Origin: Gloeocapsa sp. PCC 7428
GTDB lineage: Bacteria; Cyanobacteriota; Cyanobacteriia; Cyanobacteriales; Chroococcidiopsidaceae
Direction: 5' to 3'
NCBI RefSeq assembly: GCF_000317555.1
Contig: NC_019745.1
Span: 1,612,001 to 1,676,000, forward strand
Length of the DNA: 64,000 nucleotides
A program made the translations under genes and the position numbers. The notes under the pieces were generated by a model. That model was not told the origin of the DNA. It saw only the letters and a list, made by a program, of their open reading frames with translations, and searched no databases. Numbering within the stretch: position 1 is the first letter of the stretch; each line of letters opens with the position of its first letter. Below are positions 25,696-34,843 of this stretch, piece after piece.

Positions 25696-27882
25696 TCAAG
25701 ACGGGAAATTTGCTCTACTACGACCACCATTACGACCTACTGCGGGCAGTTCCAACAGCGTACCATCGGTGGCTTGACCTGTACCGTCATTCGTAACCGA
25801 TGCTGCGTCTCCAGGATGTCCGTTAGGAATGAACAGTTGCGGGTGATCAAAGGGGGCTTTATCTAACCGCACGCGATCATCAGTCAGCGCTTTGAGAAAT
25901 TCCACTAAGTCATCTTTATCTTGCTCGCTTAAATTCAGATTTTCAATATCTGGGTCTAAGTTGTTGATATTCTGCTCGTGGAAATCACCACCGCGATTGT
26001 AAAAATCAATCACTTGCCGCAGTGTTAATTGTCCGCCGTTGTGGAAATAAGGAGCGGTAAGTTCGATGTTGCGGAGTCCTGGAGTTTTGAAAGCACCATC
26101 AACTGCGACGCGATCGCCTGCTCCAACTGCAATATTAGGACTTTCGCCCAACAGTGCGTTAAATTTCCCTTGCTGTGCTAGTCGTGTTTCCGATAGCGGA
26201 TTGCCAAAGGGATCTTTCCCACCTACGCCTAAGTCTTCTTGCGTTGGTCGCACGCCAATGTTGTAGAAGCCATTGTCATAAACTGCGGGTTGTCCGTTAC
26301 CCATTTCCATCAGTTCGAGCCGTTCGTTCCGCACGTTTCTCACCGATGCATTTGTAAATTCTGCACCGCCGTGGCAATTGATACATTTCGCCCTGCCTTC
26401 AAATAGCTCTTTACCGCGCACTTGTGCAGCCGTCAAAGCACCTGTATTGCCTTCGAGGTATCGGTCAATTGGTGCATTATTCGAGACAAGCGTAGACTCG
26501 TACATTTGAATCGCGAGTCCCATGAACAGTGAGAAGTTGTAGTCCATCAGCGTATATTGCTGAGATGGTAATTGACCAGGATCGACAATTCCATCTGCAT
26601 CTGCGGTTTGCGAAGCTTTTCTGCGCACAAAACTACGATTTCCGTTAGCGTCAACGTTGATGAGATACGCAGATCTCCACCACTCAGGCTGAAACGCTGC
26701 CTTAATCATTGCCGTGTAGGTCGTTTTCAAGCCTGGTTGTCTTCCTCGACTTAAACCACCAAGTACGCTATCATCAGCCGCAACCAGTTGTTTACCGAGT
26801 GGTCGCAACGCACGTAATTTCTTACCTGTCTCTCTCGGAAGTAGCCGACGCTTGACTCTACCGAGTTTATTACCGATATCAGGAAAAATCCGACCTGTTG
26901 CCGATTCTTCAACCGAACTGAGCGGTGGTCCTACTGCTTGTGAAGCAAGTGAGGCATTTTTTAAGCTAATTTTGACTTCTTGCGGTAATGCTGCGGGTCT
27001 AGATGCTTTGATCACGCGCGCATTCGGATCGCGCGAACCAAAGGGGTTGACTCCATTAAATTCATCCTGCGCTCTACCATCCCAGAAGTTACGGAAGTTA
27101 AATACTGCGTTAATCGTACTTGGTGTGTTGCGTTCAGTAACCTGGCGGACGTTGGTTCCATTGACATGGAATACCGCGTCGGGTTGTACTGTAACGTTAT
27201 CTTGTGCGTTTCCTGGAGTTGTACTATTGAACTTGGTGAGCGGTACACCTTGCGAACCCGCGACGTCATTACTATCCGCAAGGACTGCGGAAGAACGATT
27301 ATTCGGATCGGCAAGTTTGTGAAATGGAAAGTCTTCCGGTTTAAGCGTGTAATTAGGTCCACTACCTACACTAAACGTTTGATCGGGATTAGGACTACCA
27401 TCAGCATTAACACGCAATAATCCTGGACTCAGCTGATTTTTGGCTCGCGTATCGGTTCCCGCATGAAAGTGGCAGCTGGCGCACGCTTGAATTCCATCAC
27501 TGCCAATTTGCATATCCCAGAACAACGCCTTTCCCAAGCGGATCGCTGCGGCGCGATCGCTTACAAATTCTCCTAAATTTGCTGGTTCAGGAATCGGTAC
27601 GGTTTTGAGCGATGTTAACGGCTGCGAAGGTTCTTGCGGTACCAACTGCGCAGATACGGTATGACCTGCAAGTACTGCGATCGCAACTATAACCGTCACT
27701 GCTACATTTCCCAATACTTTTCCTGTCAAGTGATTTCTTTGGTGAAAAGTACTATTTTTTAAACGATTAGTTTTAAGGGTTTTTAATAGATTTGCTCTTA
27801 GTAAATGCAACACCCGCAAACTATGACTAAATCTTTTTCGGCATTTTTCTATAAAAATACCTAATGATAATTTTCGACTCAC
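25696..27882 (-). CDS. Di-heme cytochrome c peroxidase/MauG-family protein
   Basis: An exported c-type cytochrome of the bacterial cytochrome c peroxidase family, likely periplasmic. About 55 basic residues precede a membrane/signal segment (NVAVTVIVAIAVLAGHTVSA, about 59-78). The first heme motif is CASCH (ACASCHFHAGTD) and the second CINCH (KCINCHGGAEF). Family landmarks follow: ERNTPSTINAVFNFRNFWDGRAQ, and FKTPGLRNIELTAPYFHNGGQLTLRQVIDFY near the C terminus. At 728 aa it is much longer than the 320-400 aa peroxidases, owing to the N-terminal extension and a long insert between the hemes. Enzymatic peroxide reduction is probable but not proven. The start is GTG. Confidence 0.88.
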   Translation of the reverse strand: MSRKLSLGIFIEKCRKRFSHSLRVLHLLRANLLKTLKTNRLKNSTFHQRNHLTGKVLGNVAVTVIVAIAVLAGHTVSAQLVPQEPSQPLTSLKTVPIPEPANLGEFVSDRAAAIRLGKALFWDMQIGSDGIQACASCHFHAGTDTRAKNQLSPGLLRVNADGSPNPDQTFSVGSGPNYTLKPEDFPFHKLADPNNRSSAVLADSNDVAGSQGVPLTKFNSTTPGNAQDNVTVQPDAVFHVNGTNVRQVTERNTPSTINAVFNFRNFWDGRAQDEFNGVNPFGSRDPNARVIKASRPAALPQEVKISLKNASLASQAVGPPLSSVEESATGRIFPDIGNKLGRVKRRLLPRETGKKLRALRPLGKQLVAADDSVLGGLSRGRQPGLKTTYTAMIKAAFQPEWWRSAYLINVDANGNRSFVRRKASQTADADGIVDPGQLPSQQYTLMDYNFSLFMGLAIQMYESTLVSNNAPIDRYLEGNTGALTAAQVRGKELFEGRAKCINCHGGAEFTNASVRNVRNERLELMEMGNGQPAVYDNGFYNIGVRPTQEDLGVGGKDPFGNPLSETRLAQQGKFNALLGESPNIAVGAGDRVAVDGAFKTPGLRNIELTAPYFHNGGQLTLRQVIDFYNRGGDFHEQNINNLDPDIENLNLSEQDKDDLVEFLKALTDDRVRLDKAPFDHPQLFIPNGHPGDAASVTNDGTGQATDGTLLELPAVGRNGGRSRANFPS

Positions 27883-28662
27883 TCTCTCCGTCCTACAACA
27901 TTTTCAAAACCTTTGACAACATCATCATCTTGAGTTGTTTTATTCAAATACCAAGTTCAGTTTGTTAGTAACAGTATCCTTGGTAAATAGCTTACTTATT
28001 GGTTACCATTACAAAATTTTCTCGACATTATATGTATTCTTCAAGTTGACATAAACAAGAATATAAACTACCCAAATAATTCTAGACATTTTCACTGATA
28101 AATGTTGCCTCTACATAAAAGCCATACATAACTCATACACAACTTATACATTTAATTTTTAGTTCATTTATTTTTAAAACATCCTAAAAAAAATGTAAGT
28201 AAATTGTGTAGATATAGGATTTCTCCGCAACTTGTGATATGTACTAAGCTTTGAGCGTAAACTCTTAACGCCAGCGCCGAATTCTTAAGTTGTTTTTCGG
28301 TAAAATAAGCGTAAGAACGCATTATTAGAGAATGATTATTAAAATCTAAAATTAAGAAAAGATTTAAGTTTTAACTGAATACCTAACAGTCTCAATCTAA
28401 CGTAGAGAATAGTCTTTGATTAACCCAACTCGTCATTTATGGCTCATTCTTCACCACGAACCATTATCATAAAGGCACTAAGTGCTGATACTTACCTGCT
28501 TAGCAAAAATCCCACCCGTAAGAGGTATGGGATTGGCAACAGATTGAGTTTTTAAATAGCCGAATTGCTCTCGGTTTTTAAAGCTTGCACAATTAAAGAT
28601 CTACGCACTTACAACCTTCAAGCTCAATTGTTAGCGTTGAAACAAAACAATGTAATGTATGC
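27883..28662. other. Long AT-rich intergenic region
   Basis: 780 bases upstream of the peroxidase gene and downstream of the Nif11-like gene. It contains a probable terminator (28505-28534) and otherwise no ORF or RNA that I can support. Confidence 0.5.
28505..28534 (-). terminator. Possible terminator downstream of the Nif11-like gene
   Basis: AATCCCA (28508-28514) pairs with TGGGATT (28528-28534). On the minus strand the stem is followed by a run of T residues. It lies about 130 bases past the Nif11 stop codon. Confidence 0.5.
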
Positions 28663-28896
28663 TTACCTTGGGACTATATGACGCCGAGGAGAAACGCCAG
28701 GATTAATCACCGCCGCAAATTCTTCTGGTGATAACTTGCTAATAGCTTGATCTAAATCTTCTAAAGTGAAGTTATAGCCCCTTTGTGCAGCAATTTTGAT
28801 GAAAGCTTCTGGATCAGATGTTGCTTTGAGTCTCTCTTGTAAGGCGTGATCTTGTTGTACAGCTTTAAAAAATCGGGCAGCGGTTTCTTGTGCCAT
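28663..28896 (-). CDS. Nif11-like leader-peptide-family protein
   Basis: A 77-aa protein of the Nif11 family, which includes leader peptides of ribosomally made natural products as well as orphan proteins. The family signature is clear: ARFFKAVQQDHALQERLKA, DPEAFIKIAAQRGYNFTLEDLDQAI and LSPEEFAAV. The tail after the leader-like domain is short (INPGVSPRRHIVPR), lacks Cys and ends in an Arg/Pro/His-rich stretch. It has no Gly-Gly cleavage site of the classical kind. No LanM, radical SAM maturase or peptidase/ABC exporter lies beside it. A good ribosome-binding site (AAAGGAGA) precedes the ATG. Whether it is a precursor peptide or a regulatory small protein is open. Confidence 0.85.
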   Translation of the reverse strand: MAQETAARFFKAVQQDHALQERLKATSDPEAFIKIAAQRGYNFTLEDLDQAISKLSPEEFAAVINPGVSPRRHIVPR

Positions 28897-29328
28897 GACA
28901 ATAATCTCCTTTATATGAGTTTTTTCTGCACTTCTCAGTGCAACCGCACGCTCATGTCATGTCGGCGCTGCTGCAACTACTTTGAGCATAGCTCGCTCAT
29001 CTACAATTTTGCGGAAATCTTGACAGAAGTTAAAGCAACTGTAATCTAGTTAACTTACAAATGCTCGACTTACTGCTAAAGAAACTTTTTATTAAATACG
29101 CAAAACACAGCGCCAAAAGCGTATTAGCGATATTTGCTTACCGCTGGTTGCCAAACTACTGATGTTACAGATTGTTGCAATCTGCACGTTGTTGCTTAAA
29201 GTCGAAGTCATTTCGAGTACGATATTAAAACAAACCCATAACGACTACGAATAAGGGCGTAGAGAATGAGTTTGCATCGACCCTAAATAGACATTGCAGC
29301 GTCTCAGAAGATGGAGAAATCAACTTAT
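28897..29328. other. Intergenic region between Nif11-like gene and catalase
   Basis: 432 bases between divergent genes, holding both promoters. No motif is recognised with confidence. Confidence 0.4.
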
Positions 29329-30819
29329 ATGTCAGATCGCAATACTTTGACAACCGCGAATGGAACTCCTGTTGCAGATAACCAGAACTCCTTAACCGCA
29401 GGCGATCGCGGACCTGTGCTTATGCAAGATTTCCACTTGATGGAGAAACTGGCGCACTTCAACCGCGAACGAATTCCTGAGCGCGTTGTTCATGCGAAAG
29501 GAGCCGCTGCATTTGGTACATTTACTGTTACCCACGACATTACTTGCTACAGCAAAGCGAAAGTCTTTTCCGAAATTGGCAAGCAAACTCCAGTTCTCTT
29601 ACGATTCTCTACCGTTGGTGGCGAAAAAGGGTCAGCCGATGCAGAGCGCGACCCTAGAGGGTTTGCGGTTAAGTTTTATACCGGAGAGGGCAATTGGGAT
29701 TTAACAGGAAATAACACACCAGTCTTTTTCATCCGCGATCCGCTCAAGTTTCCTGATTTCATACATACACAAAAGCGCAACCCACAAACAAACTGCAAAG
29801 ATGCTAACGCCATGTGGGATTTCTGGTCACTCAGTCCCGAAGCACTGCACCAGATTACAATTTTATTTAGCGATCGCGGTACGCCAAAAACCTATCGCCA
29901 CATGGATGGATTTGGTAGTCATACCTTCAGCTTGATCAACGATCGCGGCGATCGCGTGTGGTGCAAGTTCCACTTCAAAACTCTGCAAGGTATCGAAAAT
30001 TTCACCACTCAAGAAGCCGTGCGAGTCAAGGGTGAAGACCCCGATCATGCAACGCGCGACTTATTTGATGCGATCGACCACGGTGATTATCCACGTTGGC
30101 GCGTTTGTATTCAAGTGATGACTGAAGAACAAGCGATGCGTCACCGAGACAATCCTTTCGATTTAACAAAGGTGTGGAAGCATTCTGAATATCCTTTAAT
30201 TGATGTCGGCATTCTCGAACTCAATCGCAATCCACACAACTACTTTGCAGAAGTCGAACAAGCCGCCTTTTCTCCCTCAAATGTCGTTCCAGGAATCAGC
30301 TTTTCACCAGATAAGATGTTGCAAGCGCGGATTATGTCCTATCCCGACGCGCAACGCTACCGTCTCGGTGCAAATTATCAGCAATTATCGGTGAATCAGC
30401 CCAAGTGTCCAGTCATGCACTATCAGCGCGATGGCGCGATGGCGTTAGGCAATAATGGCGGTAACGCACCCAACTACGAACCTAACAGCTATGACAATAC
30501 ACCAAAGCAAAATTGTGCATACGCTGAGCCAGCGTTAGACTTAGGCAATGTCAAAGTCGATCGCTACGATCGCCGTCAAGGAAATGATGATTATACTCAA
30601 GCCGGAGATCTCTATCGCTTAATGACACCTGATGCACAAGCGCGCCTTGTCGAGAACATTGTTGATAGTTTAAGTAGTGCGCGACAAGATATTCAGATGC
30701 GTCAACTGTGCCATTTCTTCCGCGCTGATGTAAAGTATGGGATGCAAGTTGCCCAAGGTTTAGGCATTCACATTGATCCGGCGATGGTTCCCGCAGCGCA
30801 TCAACCTGTTGGTGTTTAG
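29329..30819 (+). CDS. Monofunctional heme catalase
   Basis: Decomposes hydrogen peroxide in the cytoplasm. It is about 496 aa, a small-subunit (clade 3-like) catalase. The active-site His is in [13 protein letters not shown] (about residue 55), the Asn in [12 protein letters not shown] (about 129), and the proximal heme Tyr in [14 protein letters not shown] (about 340). A NADPH-binding-type region follows. The start at 29329 ([12 protein letters not shown]) matches typical N termini; an ATG 6 codons earlier (29311) is possible. Monofunctional heme catalases are rare in cyanobacteria, which mostly use KatG or Mn catalases, so transfer is plausible. The HIP1-rich codon use, however, looks native. 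Confidence 0.96.
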   Translation: MSDRNTLTTANGTPVADNQNSLTAGDRGPVLMQDFHLMEKLAHFNRERIPERVVHAKGAAAFGTFTVTHDITCYSKAKVFSEIGKQTPVLLRFSTVGGEKGSADAERDPRGFAVKFYTGEGNWDLTGNNTPVFFIRDPLKFPDFIHTQKRNPQTNCKDANAMWDFWSLSPEALHQITILFSDRGTPKTYRHMDGFGSHTFSLINDRGDRVWCKFHFKTLQGIENFTTQEAVRVKGEDPDHATRDLFDAIDHGDYPRWRVCIQVMTEEQAMRHRDNPFDLTKVWKHSEYPLIDVGILELNRNPHNYFAEVEQAAFSPSNVVPGISFSPDKMLQARIMSYPDAQRYRLGANYQQLSVNQPKCPVMHYQRDGAMALGNNGGNAPNYEPNSYDNTPKQNCAYAEPALDLGNVKVDRYDRRQGNDDYTQAGDLYRLMTPDAQARLVENIVDSLSSARQDIQMRQLCHFFRADVKYGMQVAQGLGIHIDPAMVPAAHQPVGV

Positions 30820-31105
30820 TCGATTCTAAGGGTTCGGGTTCTCATTTATGTTTGGTAATCGGTAATTGGGAATATAGATATTCTTGTCAATGACCAGTTA
30901 CCGCCGTTCCTTCTTTAGAGACCTCTTTAGGCGTGCGGCGGCTTCGCCAATTACCAATTTTTTAACTACAGTTATTTTGTCAATCTCCAGGTTAGAAAAG
31001 TTTGCGCGTAACGTTGCTTTACCATTTTGTGCGTGTTCGCATCAAGCGCAAGATAATAAAAGTGTTCTAGTTTGCTCTGAAATTAAGTGCGATCGCATAC
31101 CGACA

Positions 31106-31681
31106 ATGACTGCCTTAGTACTCAACTTACACCCAGCGATTGAGCTAACCGATGAACAATTCTTCCAACTTTGTCAAAATAACCGCGATTTGCGGCTAGA
31201 GCGTACAGCTGAGGGAGAATTGATTATCATGCCACCCACCGGCTGGAAAAGCGGAAATCGAAATGGTAGACTTACGCAACGCTTATTTAATTGGACAGAT
31301 GCAGACGGTAAAGGAATAGCGTTTGATTCTTCGACTGGTTTCAAGTTACCAAATGGTGCAGATCGTTCTCCAAATGCAGCTTGGATCAAAAAAGAACGTT
31401 TAGAGGCGCTAAACCCAAATCCCGAGCGATTTTTACCACTTGTCCCTGATTTTGTTGTGGAATTGCGTTCAGCTTCCGACAACTTAAACACACTGCAAGC
31501 AAAAATACAGGAATATATCGATTGTGGTGCGCTTCTCGGTTGGTTGATCGATCCGCAAAACCAACAAGTCGAGATCTATCGTCAAGGCAACAATGTTGAA
31601 GTATTACAATCGCCTTCAGCGTTGTCAGGAGAGGATGTATTACCTGGATTTGTACTCGATTTAGGACAAATTTTGAACTAA
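31106..31681 (+). CDS. Uma2-family (DUF820) putative endonuclease
   Basis: A 191-aa protein of the Uma2 family, abundant in cyanobacteria and predicted to have a PD-(D/E)XK nuclease fold. Characteristic blocks are ELTDEQFFQLCQNNRDLRLERTAEGELIIMPPTG, DSSTGFKLPNGADRSPNAAWI, VPDFVVELRSASDNL and IQEYIDCGALLGWLIDP. The acidic and Lys-equivalent positions look intact. The frame is open upstream to 30884, but that part is repeat-derived (ACCAGTTACC, GGCGGCTTCGCC). ATG 31106 gives the family's normal start. The biological role is unknown. Confidence 0.9.
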   Translation: MTALVLNLHPAIELTDEQFFQLCQNNRDLRLERTAEGELIIMPPTGWKSGNRNGRLTQRLFNWTDADGKGIAFDSSTGFKLPNGADRSPNAAWIKKERLEALNPNPERFLPLVPDFVVELRSASDNLNTLQAKIQEYIDCGALLGWLIDPQNQQVEIYRQGNNVEVLQSPSALSGEDVLPGFVLDLGQILN

Positions 31682-31733
31682 GCTTTCAGTGAGTTCTTAG
31701 ATGTCATGCAATGCGATCGCCTAGGGTTTTAGT

Positions 31734-32189
31734 TCAAGGTAAATACTTTTGCACAACATCCCAGCCTGTCAACGATACCCAAACTAACCCAAGGAAAAGA
31801 AGAATATTTGTACCGATGTGCAGCGATCGCATCCAAGTTAAACGATCAATTAATATCGCGCTGACTGCGGAGAGTAAAACTAAACCTACAACAAGTAAAC
31901 CTGCTGGAAGATGCGAAGAGTGACCTAGACTACCGAAGTGACCGAGTGTACCTACAATTCCAATTGCTAGTAAAAGTAGCACCAAAAGAACTAAGCTACC
32001 ACCAAACATAAAATGCAGCGATCGCAGCCAATTAGGACGCGGTTTGCGTGTCGTCCTGGCGCGAAACATCCAAACACCAGTTACAGCCAACAACAGATAG
32101 GCTAGCAGCGATAATCCCATCGACCATGCTGCTATTTTCCACAACCACAGGAAGGAAGGCAGATTCAATTTAAACCAAATCCTCAGCAA
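31734..32189 (-). CDS. DUF4079-like cyanobacterial membrane protein
   Basis: A 151-aa membrane protein with four hydrophobic segments (about 15-40, 62-85, 95-115 and 125-142) and conserved-looking ends LPSFLWLWKIAAWSMG and VSLTGWDVVQKYLP. It contains several histidines between spans (SLHFMFGG, GHFGSLGHSSHLPAG, SLHIGTN), compatible with heme or metal binding as in cytochrome b561-like folds. DUF4079 is my best family match. Function is unknown. Confidence 0.7.
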   Translation of the reverse strand: MLRIWFKLNLPSFLWLWKIAAWSMGLSLLAYLLLAVTGVWMFRARTTRKPRPNWLRSLHFMFGGSLVLLVLLLLAIGIVGTLGHFGSLGHSSHLPAGLLVVGLVLLSAVSAILIDRLTWMRSLHIGTNILLFLGLVWVSLTGWDVVQKYLP

Positions 32190-32313
32190 GTACTACATCT
32201 TACCTTAGCGTCACAAAGGGGTTAGTAGTTGTCCTTCCTGCGAGGGAAAAGTGAATTAAACGTTTTATCAAAAATGAACTGTTTATTATGCTTGACCTTC
32301 AAAATGGAATTGT

Positions 32314-32649
32314 CTAATCTACCGACGTTAAAACAGCCGCTGCTAAATTTATTTTTTTCGTGCTGATTTCTGGCGCTTCTTCTAGCTTGCCATCTTCGCT
32401 AATGCAAAGGCGATCGCAGGGGATCGTATCTGAAAGAATCGCACTCGCCATCATACCCGTATGAATTTCCAGCATTGATTTGGGTGGCGCTTCAAACACC
32501 AACCGCTGTCCTGGAAATACCACGCGCTCAAAATACCAGTTGGGAATATTAGAAATCCGCGCAATCTGAATTTTGCTTGTCGCATTGACGTAGCAGCAGA
32601 CAAGTTGACTAGATTGATTGGGTGGTAAGGGATCTAAAATTTGAGCCAT
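32314..32649 (-). CDS. DUF1830 family protein
   Basis: A 111-aa cyanobacterial protein of unknown function (DUF1830). Typical sequence: LVCCYVNATSKIQIARISNIPNWYFERVVFPGQRLVFEAP, then LEIHTGMMASAILSDTIPCDRL. The start ATG at 32649 (MAQILDPLPP) is preferred over the TTG three codons upstream. It has no signal peptide or membrane segment. It stands alone. Confidence 0.85.
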   Translation of the reverse strand: MAQILDPLPPNQSSQLVCCYVNATSKIQIARISNIPNWYFERVVFPGQRLVFEAPPKSMLEIHTGMMASAILSDTIPCDRLCISEDGKLEEAPEISTKKINLAAAVLTSVD

Positions 32650-33173
32650 AACCGCCAAGTAGCGTCAAGCCACACCTATGAGATTACATTAGCCAAGCTA
32701 ACACTGAGCGATCCCCAGCTGCTGTAACCCCGACTACCAACTGATGGCTACAATCAGAATTCCTTTTAAATCCAGAACTACGAGTTTAATTCTGTAGTTA
32801 ATTAAACTCAATTTTTGCACAATTAGCAATCACTTCGCGCCATCGACAAAAATTTCCGCGCGATGCAGCAAACTGAATGTTATCGTAAAGTTATATGAAA
32901 AACTCTTTCATAAAGTCTACAAATCACCAGGCATCTATCTGGGGATCAGTGTTTTATCAGAGGTCAGAGGTTAGAGGTCAGAGGTCAGGGTTACAACAAG
33001 GGCGAAGCACTGCCTTGCTCATCATTGAGTCAATAATTCTGAGATTCTCTCTCATCTTCTAATCATGTTGACTATCGCTATAAATACCCCGCAGCTAGTT
33101 GCACGTAAGAACAAGAGGATTCCTTACTTGCTCCTGTCCGACAATTGCTAAGATTTAGTCCTAAATAAGCGCT
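32650..33173. other. Intergenic region with repeat cluster
   Basis: 524 bases between divergent genes. It contains a heptamer cluster and a decayed palindrome (32957-33020) and is otherwise AT-rich. No gene is recognised. Confidence 0.5.
32957..33020. repeat. GTCAGAG heptamers plus decayed GGGCAAGGCA palindrome
   Basis: TCAGAGGTCAGAGGTTAGAGGTCAGAGGTCAGGG (four to five heptamer-like units) is followed at 33000-33020 by GGGCGAAGCACTGCCTTGCTC, a mutated form of the palindrome at 19303-19323. Heptamers and palindrome occur together in both places, but in opposite order and strand sense. Confidence 0.8.
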
Positions 33174-34742
33174 ATGGAAAACCGGATTCTCTACGTTCGC
33201 CTTCCTTGCAACCCCATTTTTCCGATTGGAGTTGTCTACCTGGCAGATCATATCCACAAACAATTCCCCAGTGTTGAGCAACGCATTTTTGACTTAGGAA
33301 CGGTACCACCTCTCGATTTTGCGTCTGCGCTTGATACTTGTGTTGATGAATTTCAGCCGACATTACTCGTCTTTTCGTGGCGGGATATCCAGATCTACGC
33401 ACCTGTGGGAGGTAGAGGCGGAAATCCGTTGCAAAATGCCTTTGAGTTTTACTATGCGCGCCATCCCTTCATTAAATTACGCGGAGCAATCGGCGGACTC
33501 AGACTAGCAGCATCATACTACACGGAACTGTGGCGAAATTTAGGATTGATCAAACGCGGACTGAGCCGCGCCAAAAAATATCAGCCAGAAGCCCGTGCAG
33601 TCGTCGGCGGCGGTGCAGTAAGCGTATTTTACGAGCAATTAGGCGATAAGTTGCCCAAAGGCACAATTGTTTCTGTCGGCGAGGGAGAGTTACTGCTCGA
33701 AAAACTGATTCGAGGTCAAGAGTTTCGGGACGAACGCTGTTATGTTGCTGGCGAAAAATCGCCACGCGATCGCCTCATCCACGAACAACCGACGCCGATT
33801 GAAAAAAGTGCCTGTAACTACGACTACATCGAGAGTATTTGGTCAGAATTTCAGTACTATCTTCAAGATCAAGATTTCTACGTCGGCGTCCAAACTAAGC
33901 GCGGTTGTCCGCACAACTGTTGCTACTGCGTCTACACCGTAGTTGAAGGCAAACAAGTCCGCATTAACCCAGCAGATGAAGTTGTTGCGGAGATGCGCCA
34001 ACTCTACGATCGCGGGATTCGTAACTTTTGGTTTACTGATGCACAATTTATTCCAGCGCGACGCTTTATCGATGACGCTGTAGAGTTACTACAAAAAATC
34101 CTCGATGCGGGAATGCAAGACATTCACTGGGCGGCGTATATCCGTGCTGACAACCTAACCCCAGAATTGTGCGACCTCATGGTCAAAACAGGGATGAACT
34201 ATTTTGAAATTGGCATTACGAGTGGTTCGCAAGAACTTGTACGCAAAATGCGCATGGGTTACAACTTGCGGACAGTTTTAGAAAACTGCCGAGACTTGAA
34301 AGCGGCGGGCTTCAACGACTTAGTTTCTGTCAACTACTCGTTTAATGTGATTGACGAACGTCCAGAAACAATTCGGCAAACGATCGCCTATCACCGCGAA
34401 CTTGAACGCATTTTTGGCGCAGATAAAGTTGAACCAGCGATCTTCTTTATTGGGCTACAACCGCACACCCACTTAGAAGAATACGCGCTGAAAAACAACA
34501 TTCTCAAACCAGGCTACGATCCTATGAGTTTAATGCCTTGGACTGCCAAGAAACTACTGTGGAACCCTGAACCCCTAGGTTCCTTCTTTGGCGAAGTTTG
34601 CTTAGAAGCATGGCAGAAAAACCCCAACGACTTTGGTCGAGAAGTGATGAACATTCTCGAAGCGCGTCTTGGATGTGCTGATTTAGAAGAAGCCTTATCC
34701 GCACCGATTGAGAGCAACAAAAAACAGCTTGTCACAGTTTAA
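33174..34742 (+). CDS. Radical SAM protein, PSII high-light-acclimation type
   Basis: A 522-aa radical SAM enzyme with an N-terminal B12-binding-like region (about 1-190, ending VVGGGAVSVFYEQLGDKLPKGTIVSVGEGE) and a radical SAM core from about 240. The [4Fe-4S] motif is RGCPHNCCYC (CxxxCxxC). FWFTDAQFIPARR and YFEIGITSGSQELVRKMRMGYN follow. The closest family known to me is the cyanobacterial photosystem II high-light acclimation radical SAM protein. The substrate is unknown. It is followed by a heptamer-rich spacer and the DICT-domain gene. Confidence 0.85.
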   Translation: MENRILYVRLPCNPIFPIGVVYLADHIHKQFPSVEQRIFDLGTVPPLDFASALDTCVDEFQPTLLVFSWRDIQIYAPVGGRGGNPLQNAFEFYYARHPFIKLRGAIGGLRLAASYYTELWRNLGLIKRGLSRAKKYQPEARAVVGGGAVSVFYEQLGDKLPKGTIVSVGEGELLLEKLIRGQEFRDERCYVAGEKSPRDRLIHEQPTPIEKSACNYDYIESIWSEFQYYLQDQDFYVGVQTKRGCPHNCCYCVYTVVEGKQVRINPADEVVAEMRQLYDRGIRNFWFTDAQFIPARRFIDDAVELLQKILDAGMQDIHWAAYIRADNLTPELCDLMVKTGMNYFEIGITSGSQELVRKMRMGYNLRTVLENCRDLKAAGFNDLVSVNYSFNVIDERPETIRQTIAYHRELERIFGADKVEPAIFFIGLQPHTHLEEYALKNNILKPGYDPMSLMPWTAKKLLWNPEPLGSFFGEVCLEAWQKNPNDFGREVMNILEARLGCADLEEALSAPIESNKKQLVTV

Positions 34743-34750
34743 TTAAGATT

Positions 34751-34820
34751 GGTAATGGGTAATAGGTAATGGGTAATGGGTAATATCAATCTGCGCTCAC
34801 CCAATTACCAGTTACCAGTT
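34751..34820. repeat. GGTAATG heptamers with opposing TTACCAG heptamers
   Basis: GGTAATGGGTAATAGGTAAT and further units (34751-34784) face CCAATTACCAGTTACCAGTT (34801-34820). The complementary halves could fold into a hairpin between the radical SAM and DICT genes. Confidence 0.8.
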
Positions 34821-34843
34821 AAGTTCCTGATCCCCGATCCCTC

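Noticed and set aside
26852..27322. 156-codon plus-strand frame inside the di-heme peroxidase gene
   Set aside because: Shadow frame; the minus strand holds the heme motifs and family blocks.
30884..31105. 74-residue N-terminal extension of the Uma2 protein
   Set aside because: The stretch is built from repeat-like DNA and has no counterpart in the family; the ATG at 31106 gives a normal start.
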